Source of the DNA: CAZAYP01 sp964489425 [NCBI: uncultured Verrucomicrobiota bacterium]
GTDB lineage: Bacteria; Verrucomicrobiota; Kiritimatiellia; RZYC01
NCBI GenBank assembly: GCA_964489425.1
Contig: CAZAYP010000013.1
Coordinates: 23,168-87,167, forward strand
Direction: 5' to 3'
DNA: 64,000 bases
Below, piece by piece: positions 44,954-52,821 of this stretch (positions are counted from its first letter, which is position 1; every line of letters starts with the position of its first letter). The translations under genes and the position numbers were made by a program. The notes below the pieces were generated by a model. It had not been told where the DNA came from. It was given only the letters and a program-made list of their open reading frames with translations, and did no database searches.

Positions 44954-47260
44954 TCAATACATGTAGCCGATCATGAAGCTGAACAGGCCGGAGGAGCGGT
45001 CGTTCCATTCATCGGCCTTGAGCGGCCAGGCGTAATCCAGCCGCAGGGGGAACCCGGGAATGTCGATGCGCAGGCCCAGGCCCACGTCGGAGTTGTAGTC
45101 GGTGTTGTAGAAGAACGCGTCGGTCCAGGCCATGCCGAGATCGTAATACGCCCCGATCCGCAGGTATTTCCAGATGGGGATTTCGTACTCGCCCGAGCCA
45201 AAGGCCGAGGTGTTGCCGCCCAGGGGCTCGCCGGTGTCGTCCTTGGGGCCGACCTGGCGATACTTGAACCCGCGCAGGCTGCGCGGGCCGCCGAGGAACA
45301 GCCGGTCGAAGATGCGCACCCACTCGGACTTGCCGTAGTGATCGACCACGCTGGTCCAGCCGCGCAGGATGAACACGTGATCGAACCACAGCGGGATGAA
45401 CTGCGAGGACTGCACATCGAGCCGGTACATGTCCACGTCGGCGCCGAACGGGCCGCCGGAGAGCGTGGCGGCGTACTCCGTGCGGTTGCCGCGGGTGGGG
45501 ATGAACACGCTGTCGCGCGTGTCGTGCAGCAGGGACAGGGTCATCGAGCTCTGCAGGGCCGAGCCTTCTTCGCGCTTGATCAGTTCGGAGGCGTCGTCCG
45601 CGACATCGTAGACGGTGATTTCCTGCAGCGCGTACTTGAGGGTGATGCGGTCGAACGACGTCAGCGGCTTGCTGAGGCTGACGCTGCCGCCGAGGTTTTT
45701 CTGGTTGTACTCGTCACTGTAGAAGCGCCAGTCGTTGCGGAACAGGTCCACGCCCAGGGCCAGCTTGCGGTTGAGGAACCACGGCTCAACAAAGGAGATC
45801 TCGTAATCCGTGCGCTTGGTGCCGAACGTCGCGCGGGCGCGGATTTTCTGGCCGCAGCCGGTGAGGTGGGGCCAGTCCGCCAGGCAGAAGTTGCCCTGGC
45901 CGACCTCGATGAAGCCCAGCAGCGCGTCGATGCTGGAGAACCCCGCGCCGATCATGAACTGGCCGGTGCGCTGCTCCTCGACGTCGTAGGTGATGTCGTA
46001 GTAGCGCGGGTCCAGGGTGCTTTCGTGCATACTGTTGACCATGGAGAAAAAGTTCAGGTTGCGCAGGCGCTGCTCGCCGATGCGGACTTTCTTCTGGTTG
46101 ACGATTTCCCCGGGATAGACCGGCAGCTCGCGGCGGATCACCTTGTCCTTGGTGCGGGTGTTGCCGCGGATGAGCACGTCGCGGATATAACCCAGCTTGC
46201 CTTCGCGGACCTCGAAGGACACCGTGGCCTTGCAGGTGAGGGGATCGGCATCGATGTCCTCGATGGCCAGGCTGTCCACGTAGCCGCGCTCCTGGTAGAA
46301 GTCCTGCACCGCCTCGGCGCTCTTGCGGATCTTGTCCATGGCTGCCGGCTGGCCGTCGTGGATCTTGAGGAACGGCAGGATATCGCCGACCGCGAAGAGC
46401 GTGACCCCGGTGAACGTGAGGGACTGTACCGTGTAGGGCTTGCCCTGCTGGATCGGGATGTCGATCAGGATGCGCTTGGCCTGTTCCAGGGGGGTGATCC
46501 TGGGCGTGCCGACCTGGGTGTCCAGGTAGCCGAGGTTGAGGTACAGGTCGCGGATGGTGCCCAGGTCATCGGCCAGGTCTTCGGGCTTGTAGGTGCCGGC
46601 GCCGGTGATCCAGGAGATCCAGTTCCGCCGCTTCTGCTTCATCGCCGTGCGGATGTCGGAGGGTTTGACGGCCGCGCAGTCGCCGCTGAACGTGATGTCG
46701 CGCACGCTGGCGCGCCGGCCCTCGATCACCTTGATGTCCACGTCCGCCAGCCCGGTGTCCTTCTCTTCGGTGATGACCCAGGTGAGCTTGGTGTAGGGAA
46801 ACAGGTCCTTGTGGTACTCATCGAGCACCTTCTGGGACTTGACCGCGAGGACGGTGTCGTCCACCAGGTCGCCGTTGCCGATCTCCATCCATTTGCGGAT
46901 TTTCAGGTTGCCCATGTAGTCTGCGCCGGAAATGCGCAGGACGTTGATCCGGGCCTTGGGCTTGACGTGGTAGGACACCCGCACTCCCTGCGGCGTGGAT
47001 TCGTAGGCCGCCTCCACGTAGGAAAACCGCCCGGATTTTTCGAGGGCCTTGACGTCCGCGGCCACGGTCAGGGCATCGAACTCGACGCCCGGCTTGAGGG
47101 AGATGAAGGCGCGCACCGCGGCCTCTTCCACCGGCCCGGGGCCGGCGTTGTCAATGACCACCTCCGTGACCACTTCCGCGCGCGCCACGACCACGCTCAT
47201 GGCCAAGGCCAGCGCTACGACCCAACCCGCCCATCGCCTGCTGTTGCTCAAGGTGCCCAC
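44954..47260 (-). CDS. bamA: Outer-membrane protein assembly factor BamA
   Basis: The product (about 768 residues) folds beta-barrel proteins into the outer membrane. After a signal peptide (WAGWVVALALAMSVVVARAEV) come five POTRA domains (for example VDDTVLAVKSQKVLDEYHKDLFP and YTVQSLTFTGVTLFAVGDIL), then the 16-strand barrel with the RGF loop in LGGPRSLRGFKYRQVGP and the C-terminal SFMIGYMY. The start is not certain: a GTG at 47260 gives a normal signal sequence and begins just after the dnaB stop; a TTG at 47251 and an earlier in-frame start that overlaps dnaB exist. It closes the long housekeeping operon and would serve the porin and barrel genes in this region. Confidence 0.92.
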   Translation of the reverse strand: MGTLSNSRRWAGWVVALALAMSVVVARAEVVTEVVIDNAGPGPVEEAAVRAFISLKPGVEFDALTVAADVKALEKSGRFSYVEAAYESTPQGVRVSYHVKPKARINVLRISGADYMGNLKIRKWMEIGNGDLVDDTVLAVKSQKVLDEYHKDLFPYTKLTWVITEEKDTGLADVDIKVIEGRRASVRDITFSGDCAAVKPSDIRTAMKQKRRNWISWITGAGTYKPEDLADDLGTIRDLYLNLGYLDTQVGTPRITPLEQAKRILIDIPIQQGKPYTVQSLTFTGVTLFAVGDILPFLKIHDGQPAAMDKIRKSAEAVQDFYQERGYVDSLAIEDIDADPLTCKATVSFEVREGKLGYIRDVLIRGNTRTKDKVIRRELPVYPGEIVNQKKVRIGEQRLRNLNFFSMVNSMHESTLDPRYYDITYDVEEQRTGQFMIGAGFSSIDALLGFIEVGQGNFCLADWPHLTGCGQKIRARATFGTKRTDYEISFVEPWFLNRKLALGVDLFRNDWRFYSDEYNQKNLGGSVSLSKPLTSFDRITLKYALQEITVYDVADDASELIKREEGSALQSSMTLSLLHDTRDSVFIPTRGNRTEYAATLSGGPFGADVDMYRLDVQSSQFIPLWFDHVFILRGWTSVVDHYGKSEWVRIFDRLFLGGPRSLRGFKYRQVGPKDDTGEPLGGNTSAFGSGEYEIPIWKYLRIGAYYDLGMAWTDAFFYNTDYNSDVGLGLRIDIPGFPLRLDYAWPLKADEWNDRSSGLFSFMIGYMY

Positions 47261-47267
47261 ACTTTCT

Positions 47268-48686
47268 TCACTCTGCGGGAGGCGGGCCGCCGGGGGCCTC
47301 GCCATCTTCGCGGTTGTCGAACCTGGTGAACCGGTCAAAAAAGTTCAAGCGGACTTTCCCCGTGCGCCCGTTGCGGTGCTTCTGGATGTCTACGTAGGCC
47401 AGGGTCTGGTCCGCGTTCTCGGGGTCATCCGTAATGCGGCAGGGCCGGCGCAGGAACATGACCACGTCCGCGTCCTGCTCGATGGCGCCGGACTCGCGCA
47501 GGTCGGACAGTTGGGGTTGGTTGCGCGCGCCGCGCTTTTCCGGCTCGCGGCTGAGCTGGCTGAGCACCAGCACCGGCACGTGCAGGTTCTTGGCCATGGC
47601 CTTGAGCGCGCCGGAGACGGCCGAGATCTCGCGCTGGCGGCCTTCCCGGGAGTACTTCGAGTAGTTCAGCAACTGGAGGTAGTCGATGACCACCAGCTGG
47701 ATGTCATAGCGGCGCTTGAGCCGCCGGGCGCGGGACACCAGTTCCACGGCCTCCAGCCCGGCGGTGTCGTCCAGATGAATCCCCGCGCCCATCAGGTCCG
47801 ACGCGGCCTGGGTAAGCGAGGCGTGCTCCTCGTGGTCGCAGTACCCCCGGGTGACTTTCTCGGCCGACACGCGCGCCCGGCAGCAGAGCATGCGGCGGAC
47901 CAGCGCCTCGGCCGACATTTCCATGCTGAACACGGCCACCGGCTGCCGCTGGGCCTCGCGCTGGATGGGGGCGGAGATGTTCTCCACGATGTTCAGCGCC
48001 AGCGCGGTTTTGCCCATCGAGGGCCGGGCCGCCAGGACGATCATCTCGCCCGCTTTCAGGCCGGTCAGGATCTGGTCGAGATGGGTGAACCCGGTGCGCA
48101 GGCCGGCCACGCCGCCGCGGTCGTTGATGATCTTCTCGATCTCGTCCATGCCCGTGTGGACCAGGTCCGCCCATGGGCGCGCGGTGCCGTGCTGCGATTC
48201 GGAGATGGTGAAGAACGACTGCTCCGTCTCGCTCAGGACGGTTTCGGCGTCTTCATGGCCGGCCTTGTAGCTGGAGTCGATGGCCGTGGTGGCGCGATCG
48301 ATGACCTGGCGCAGGAGATACTTGTTATAAACGATCTCCAGGTAATATTCGGCGTGGGCCGCGGTGGGGGTGGCTTCCACCAACTGGTCCAGGTACAGCG
48401 GGCCGCCGATATCCTCGAGGCGGTCGCGGGCCTTGAGGGCTTCGACCAGCACCAGCAGGTCAATGCCACGATGCTGGTCGTGCAGCTCGGTCAGCGCCTG
48501 GTAAATGACCTGGTGGGGCTGGCGATAAAAAGCGTCCAGGACCAGGCCCCGTTCGCGGCACAGGTCCAGCACCCGTTCCGGATCCAGCAGGGCCGCGCCC
48601 AGGATCCCCCGTTCCGCATCCTCGCTGTAGGGGGGCAGCCGTTCGCTGCGTTGACCCGGCGGGGCGGGCTGGGCCGGGGCAGGCAT
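47268..48686 (-). CDS. dnaB: Replicative DNA helicase DnaB
   Basis: The 472-residue hexameric helicase unwinds DNA at the replication fork. The N-terminal domain (SEDAERGILGAALLDPERVLDL) is followed by the RecA-like core: Walker A AARPSMGKTALALN, Walker B LVVIDYLQLL, SQLSREPEKRG and the C-terminal VRLNFFDRFTRF. Its SD GAGGAG lies in the last codons of rplI, so the genes are coupled. No intein is present. Gene order rpsF-ssb-rpsR-rplI-dnaB is classical in bacteria. Confidence 0.96.
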   Translation of the reverse strand: MPAPAQPAPPGQRSERLPPYSEDAERGILGAALLDPERVLDLCRERGLVLDAFYRQPHQVIYQALTELHDQHRGIDLLVLVEALKARDRLEDIGGPLYLDQLVEATPTAAHAEYYLEIVYNKYLLRQVIDRATTAIDSSYKAGHEDAETVLSETEQSFFTISESQHGTARPWADLVHTGMDEIEKIINDRGGVAGLRTGFTHLDQILTGLKAGEMIVLAARPSMGKTALALNIVENISAPIQREAQRQPVAVFSMEMSAEALVRRMLCCRARVSAEKVTRGYCDHEEHASLTQAASDLMGAGIHLDDTAGLEAVELVSRARRLKRRYDIQLVVIDYLQLLNYSKYSREGRQREISAVSGALKAMAKNLHVPVLVLSQLSREPEKRGARNQPQLSDLRESGAIEQDADVVMFLRRPCRITDDPENADQTLAYVDIQKHRNGRTGKVRLNFFDRFTRFDNREDGEAPGGPPPAE

Positions 48687-48688
48687 GG

Positions 48689-49138
48689 CTACTCCTCGAC
48701 GATCCAGACCTTCAGCGTAGCTTCCAACTGCGAATGGACCTTGATCGGCACCTTGAACACGCCCAGTTCGCGCAGCGGCTCAGCCAGCATGACCTGGTGC
48801 TTGCCGACCTCGATGCCCTGGGCCTTGAGGGCCGCCGACACGTCCAGGGTGGACACCGACCCGAACAGCTTGCCTTCCGGGCCGGTCTTCACGGCGATGG
48901 TGCAGGATGTTTTCTCAAGCGTGTCGGCCAGGGCGCGGGCCGAGGCCATGCTGCGCTTGGCGCCTTCCTCGCGCTCAAGGCGGCGGCGTTCCAGCTTGCG
49001 GCGGGTCGCCGCGGTGACCGGGGCGGCCAGCTTGCGGGGCAGGAGGAAGTTGCGCGCATGACCCTCGGCCACGCGCACCACGTCGCCTTCCGCGCCCAAG
49101 CCTTCGACATTGCTCATCAAAATGACTTCTACCGGCAT
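48689..49138 (-). CDS. rplI: 50S ribosomal protein L9
   Basis: The 149-residue protein shows the L9 N-terminal domain (VILMSNVEGLGAEGDVVRVAEGHARNFLLPRKLA), the long connecting helix (Lys/Arg/Glu-rich, about 45-75) and the C-terminal RNA-binding domain (GKLFGSVSTLDVSAAL). It binds 23S rRNA near the L1 stalk. AGGAGA precedes the ATG at 49138. It belongs to the rpsF-ssb-rpsR-rplI-dnaB cluster. Confidence 0.97.
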   Translation of the reverse strand: MPVEVILMSNVEGLGAEGDVVRVAEGHARNFLLPRKLAAPVTAATRRKLERRRLEREEGAKRSMASARALADTLEKTSCTIAVKTGPEGKLFGSVSTLDVSAALKAQGIEVGKHQVMLAEPLRELGVFKVPIKVHSQLEATLKVWIVEE

Positions 49139-49165
49139 GACGGTCTCCTGTTTAAATGTCGGGCG

Positions 49166-49417
49166 TTAGCGCAACAGGCCCATGACCCGGGCGCGGCGGA
49201 TGGCGCGGGTGATTTCGCGTTGCTGGCGGGAGTTGGCGCCGGTGAGCCGCCGCGGCATGATTTTGCCGCGCTCGGTCATGAACTTGCGGAGCAACTCGTG
49301 ATCCTTGTAATCGATCTCGTGGATGCCCTCAAGGTACTTGGCGCCGCGGGACTGGCCCTTGTCGCCCCAGTCGGCACGCCGGTTGCGCCGGGGTTTGCGT
49401 TCATTCATTGCTGCCAT
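49166..49417 (-). CDS. rpsR: 30S ribosomal protein S18
   Basis: The 83-residue basic protein contains the S18 core [19 protein letters not shown] and [28 protein letters not shown]. It pairs with S6 on the 30S platform. GAGGAAG lies about six bases before the first ATG at 49417. Located between ssb and rplI, as in many bacteria. Confidence 0.97.
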   Translation of the reverse strand: MAAMNERKPRRNRRADWGDKGQSRGAKYLEGIHEIDYKDHELLRKFMTERGKIMPRRLTGANSRQQREITRAIRRARVMGLLR

Positions 49418-49471
49418 ATGCTTCCTCTTGTTGCTGCGGGTTGATTGATTTGCAAGTAAAACAGGTTGGCC

Positions 49472-49927
49472 CTAGAAAGGCAAGTTGTCCTCGTCGGGCG
49501 CCGGGTCCATGACCTCGGATTCCGGCGCGGGCGGCGGGGGCGGGATGTCGCGCGCCGGCCGCGGCGCAGGATCCGCGGCGCCCGCTCCATCCCGGCGGGG
49601 GGCGCCGAGGAACTGCACGCGCTGGGCCGTGACACGCAGCTTGCTGCGTTTCTCGCCCTGCTGGTTTTCCCACTGGTCGAGCCGCAGCCGGCCTTCGATC
49701 ATGACCGGCGCGCCTTTTTTAAGGTACTGCTGGCAGAGCTCAGCCTGGCGGCCCCAGGTCTCGACATCCACGTAGCAGACATTATTCACCATCTCGCCGG
49801 CCTTGTTGCGGAAGCTTTCGGAGATGGCAACGCCCAGTTCGGCGACCGACTGTCCGCCGGGGGTCTGGCGGAACTCCGGGTCGCGCGTCAGGTTGCCGAT
49901 GAGATAGACTCGGTTTAGCGAAGGCAT
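49472..49927 (-). CDS. ssb: Single-stranded DNA-binding protein
   Basis: The 151-residue protein has an OB fold (NRVYLIGNLTRDPEFRQTPGGQSVAELGVAI, VDVETWGRQAELC, LRLDQWENQQGEKRSKLRVTAQRVQFLG), a Pro-rich linker and the acidic C-terminal tip PDEDNLPF used to recruit replication and repair partners. The terminal Phe is conserved. It starts six bases after the rpsF stop and is translationally coupled. Confidence 0.96.
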   Translation of the reverse strand: MPSLNRVYLIGNLTRDPEFRQTPGGQSVAELGVAISESFRNKAGEMVNNVCYVDVETWGRQAELCQQYLKKGAPVMIEGRLRLDQWENQQGEKRSKLRVTAQRVQFLGAPRRDGAGAADPAPRPARDIPPPPPAPESEVMDPAPDEDNLPF

Positions 49928-49933
49928 CCGGGA

Positions 49934-50272
49934 TTAACCTTCCTTCTTGGCGGCGCCGGCCTCGGCCTTGGCCTTGCTGCGCCGGGGGGGCAGGGCGCGG
50001 ATCAGCTGGTTGCGCAGCACCTTTTCGTTCAGCTTCAGGCGCGCGCGCAGGGGGGCGATCGCCGTGCCCGGGATGCTGAAGTTGATCACCGCGTAATAGC
50101 CCGCGTCCTGCTTGCCCATCGGGCGGGCAAACGGGCGTTTGCCCAGGCGGGTCATGCTGGTGACCTTGCCGCTGCATTTCTCGATGTCGTCCCGGACGGC
50201 GCCGAGGGCTTCTTCGTACCCTTCCTCGGTCAACGCTTTGGGAAAAATGAACATACCTTCATACTGATTCAT
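49934..50272 (-). CDS. rpsF: 30S ribosomal protein S6
   Basis: The 112-residue protein has the S6 ferredoxin-like fold (MNQYEGMFIFPKALTEEGYEEAL, RPMGKQDAGYYAVINFSIPGTAIAPLRARLKLNEKVLRNQLIRAL in part) and a short Lys/Ala tail. It sits on the 30S platform with S18, whose gene is in the same cluster. GAGGAGAGC lies directly before the ATG. Autoregulation by S6:S18 of the mRNA leader is known in many bacteria; I did not detect the leader motif with confidence. Confidence 0.96.
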   Translation of the reverse strand: MNQYEGMFIFPKALTEEGYEEALGAVRDDIEKCSGKVTSMTRLGKRPFARPMGKQDAGYYAVINFSIPGTAIAPLRARLKLNEKVLRNQLIRALPPRRSKAKAEAGAAKKEG

Positions 50273-50306
50273 GCTCTTGCTCTCCTCCTGTTACTCGTCC
50301 TTGTCG

Positions 50307-50873
50307 TCAAAGCCCATTATATTGATTCATCGCCGCGTCCACGCCCCGGCTCAGCAGGCATTCCAGCGCCTCCACGGCCTGGCGGATGGCCGCGGCGGAC
50401 ACGTCCGTCTCTTCACGCGCAAACGATCCCAGCACGAAATCCGACAGCGATCCGCGCCGTTCGGCCTGCTCGATGCCCAGGCGCAGGCGTACGAACTCGT
50501 CGGTGCCCACCTGGCCGATGATCGACTTCAAGCCATTGTGATGCCCCGCGCTGCCCTGCTTGCGGATGCGGAGCTTGCCCAGGGGCAGATCCACATCGTC
50601 CAGCACCACGATCATGTCGGCCGGCGCCAGGCGATGCCAGCGCAGCACCGCCGCCACGGCTTCGCCGCTGCGGTTCATGAAGGTTTGCGGCTTCACCAGC
50701 AGCACCCGGCCTTCCGGGGTGTCCGCCCGCGTTGCCAGCGCCTTCAGGAACCAGGCGCGCCGAAACTCGCAGCCCAGCCGGCCCGCCAGCGCATCCAGCA
50801 CCATGAACCCGATGTTGTGCCGGGTGCGGGCATAGTCGCGGCCCGGGTTGCCCAAGCCCACCACCAGTTTCAT
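50307..50873 (-). CDS. pth: Peptidyl-tRNA hydrolase
   Basis: The 188-residue enzyme frees tRNA from stalled peptidyl-tRNA. Motifs are KLVVGLGNPGRDYARTRHNIGFMVLD with the catalytic His, LVKPQTFMNRSGEAV, VLDDVDLPLGKLRIRKQGSAGHHNGLKSI and VGTDEFVRLRLGIE. It overlaps nothing and lies 34 bases downstream of rplY in the same operon; the rplY-pth pair is a common arrangement. Length is normal. Confidence 0.96.
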   Translation of the reverse strand: MKLVVGLGNPGRDYARTRHNIGFMVLDALAGRLGCEFRRAWFLKALATRADTPEGRVLLVKPQTFMNRSGEAVAAVLRWHRLAPADMIVVLDDVDLPLGKLRIRKQGSAGHHNGLKSIIGQVGTDEFVRLRLGIEQAERRGSLSDFVLGSFAREETDVSAAAIRQAVEALECLLSRGVDAAMNQYNGL

Positions 50874-50906
50874 CAGCGTTCATCCCCGGGCGCGGCTGGC
50901 ACGGCA

Positions 50907-51644
50907 TTATTTCTTCTTCTCTTTCTCTTTGCCCTTTTCCTTGCCCTTTTCCGCCGGCGCCGCCTCGGCCGCGGCGCCTTCCTCGTCTTCCTTCTTCTTG
51001 GCGATCAGCTCGGGTTCGGCGCCTTCCGCGGCTGCTTCGGCGGGCGCGCCCGCTTCCGCGGCTTGCTCTTCCGCGGTCGGCAACTTCGGCATCTTCACCG
51101 CGGCCACGGCTTGCTCCTTGGCGGCATGGACCGTGTATTTGGCCGGGTCCAGCCCCAGGCCGGAGATCATGAAGGTCTGGCTGAGCTGCAGGCCGGACAC
51201 GTCCACCTCGATCTGCTCCATGATGTCCGCGGGCAGACACTCGATTTCCACCTCGCGCAGGATTTGCTCCAGCTGGCCGCCCTGCTGGGTGACGCCCAGG
51301 GGATCGCCCTTGAGCACGATCGGCACGGCGATCCGCAGCTTGCGGGTCATGGAGAACTCGAAGAAGTCCACGTGCAGGATGTGGTCGTTGAACGGATGCT
51401 GCTGCAGCTCTTTGAGCAACACCTTGCGCGGCGGCTGGTCGTCGATGGCCAGGTCCAGGATCAGCTGGGCGCCCGCGTGGTGGCGCAGCGCCTTTTTGAA
51501 CTCGTGCTCGTTGATCTGGATTTTCTCGTTGGCGCGGTCCAGCCCGTAGATGATCGCGGGAACCATGCCTTGCCGGCGCAGCCGGCGCACTTCGGCCGAG
51601 CCCTGGGTGTTCCGGGGGGTGGCCGCCACTTTGATGTTTGCCAT
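50907..51644 (-). CDS. rplY: 50S ribosomal protein L25 (CTC/TL5 family)
   Basis: The 245-residue protein has the 5S rRNA-binding L25 domain (about 1-95: KVAATPRNTQGSAEVRRLRRQGMVPAIIYG) and the CTC-type second domain (about 100-190: RIAVPIVLKGDPLGVTQQGGQLEQILREVEIECLPADI). A lysine/glutamate/alanine-rich tail follows (about 200-245) that is longer than usual and ends in KEKEKKK. GTAGGAGAG precedes the ATG. Located between prs and pth, as is common. Confidence 0.94.
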   Translation of the reverse strand: MANIKVAATPRNTQGSAEVRRLRRQGMVPAIIYGLDRANEKIQINEHEFKKALRHHAGAQLILDLAIDDQPPRKVLLKELQQHPFNDHILHVDFFEFSMTRKLRIAVPIVLKGDPLGVTQQGGQLEQILREVEIECLPADIMEQIEVDVSGLQLSQTFMISGLGLDPAKYTVHAAKEQAVAAVKMPKLPTAEEQAAEAGAPAEAAAEGAEPELIAKKKEDEEGAAAEAAPAEKGKEKGKEKEKKK

Positions 51645-51657
51645 GTTGCTCTCCTAC

Positions 51658-52611
51658 CTAGTTGGATTTGAATAACGAGGTGACAGACTGGTTGTTGTGG
51701 ATCCGCAGGATCGCCTCGCCCAGCAGCTCGGCGATCGACAGCACCGTCACCGGGAACCCCTGCCAGTCGCGCCCGGGCACGCTGTTGGTGGTGAACAGGG
51801 CCTTGATGGCCGACTGTTTGAGGCGCGCGATGCCCAGCTCGGTGAGCAGGTTGTGGGAGGTGGCGGCGTACACGGTGCGCGCGCCGTGCTGCACCAGCAG
51901 CTCCGCCGCCGCGGTTATGGTGCCGGCCGTGGTGGTGAGATCGTCGGTCAGGACCGCGTCGTAGCCGGCCACCTCGCCGACGAGGTGGGCTACCTCGACT
52001 TCGGTGGCGCTCTTGCGCCGCTTGGCCACCAGGGCCAGGCCGGCGGCCAGCTCGTTGGCGTAGAAATAGGCCATCTTGAGGCCGCCCGGGTCCGGGGACA
52101 CCACCACCAGCGGGTCGAGCTTCAGGCTGCGCAGGTGCTTGATCAGCACGGGCGCGGCGCGCAAATGGTCCACCGGGATGTCGAAAAAGCCCTGGATCTG
52201 CTGGGCGTGCAGGTCCATGGTCAGCACCCGGTCCGCGCCGGCCGCGGTCAGGATGTTGGCCACGAGCTTGGCGGTGATCGGCACGCGCGGCTGGTCCTTG
52301 CGGTCCTGGCGGGCGTAGCCGTAATAGGGGATGACCGCCGTGATCCGCTCGGCCGAGGCGCGCTTGGCCGCGTCGATGATGATCAGCAGCTCCATCAGGT
52401 TTTCGTTGGGCGGCTGGCAGGTCGGCTGGACGATGAACACGTCGCACCCGCGCACGTTTTCGGTGATCTTGACGAAAATTTCGCCGTCCGGGAAGTGGCT
52501 GATATCCACGTCCACCAGCGGCTGTTGCAGGTACACGCCGATCTGGCGCGCCAGCTCCAGGTGCGCGTTGCCCGACAAAATCCTTAAATTGTTGTTCTCT
52601 TTCACTTCCAA
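51658..52611 (-). CDS. prs: Ribose-phosphate pyrophosphokinase
   Basis: The 317-residue enzyme makes PRPP from ribose 5-phosphate and ATP for nucleotide, His and Trp synthesis. Visible are RILSGNAHLELARQIG, VQPTCQPPNENLMELLIIIDA, VIPYYGYARQDRK, the RPPK signature TMDLHAQQIQGFFDIPVDHL and the PRPP loop DDLTTTAGTI. The frame begins with a TTG at 52611, or a GTG at 52605. Both lie within 11 bases of the 3' CCA end of the tRNA-Gln gene, so no usual SD exists. This entry is first in the ribosomal/replication operon. Confidence 0.94.
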   Translation of the reverse strand: MEVKENNNLRILSGNAHLELARQIGVYLQQPLVDVDISHFPDGEIFVKITENVRGCDVFIVQPTCQPPNENLMELLIIIDAAKRASAERITAVIPYYGYARQDRKDQPRVPITAKLVANILTAAGADRVLTMDLHAQQIQGFFDIPVDHLRAAPVLIKHLRSLKLDPLVVVSPDPGGLKMAYFYANELAAGLALVAKRRKSATEVEVAHLVGEVAGYDAVLTDDLTTTAGTITAAAELLVQHGARTVYAATSHNLLTELGIARLKQSAIKALFTTNSVPGRDWQGFPVTVLSIAELLGEAILRIHNNQSVTSLFKSN

Positions 52612-52613
52612 CC

Positions 52614-52687
52614 TGGTTGCCCGACTAGGATTTGAACCTAGACTCTAGCCTCCAAAGGGCCGTGTGCTGCCATTACACCATCGGGCA
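52614..52687 (-). tRNA. tRNA-Gln (anticodon UUG)
   Basis: The 74-base gene includes encoded CCA. Acceptor arm TGCCCGA pairs with TCGGGCA, the anticodon loop CTTTGGA gives anticodon TTG, and the T-loop is GGTTCAAATCC. It is transcribed with prs; only two bases separate the CCA end from a possible prs start codon. Confidence 0.95.
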
Positions 52688-52764
52688 ACAACATGGTACA
52701 GACCGTGTTTGGAAACCCCACCCCGGGGCTTCCGGCCCAATCACCCGATTGAGCAAAACGTCGC

Positions 52765-52793
52765 ACACTAAACGCAAACCTTGCGCAAGTCAA
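52765..52793 (-). promoter_or_regulatory. Promoter of the tRNA-Gln-prs-rplY operon
   Basis: On the minus strand TTGACT (52793-52788), a 17-base spacer and TAGTGT (52770-52765) form a good sigma70-type promoter about 78 bases before tRNA-Gln. It lies in the only sizeable gap between yidC and tRNA-Gln and is the sole plausible start for the long operon down to bamA. Confidence 0.7.
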
Positions 52794-52821
52794 GCGCTTC
52801 CCCGGCCGGCGCGCACTTTTT

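Noticed and set aside
44876-47329. 817-codon open frame on the plus strand
   Set aside because: Complete antisense to bamA, which is unambiguous.
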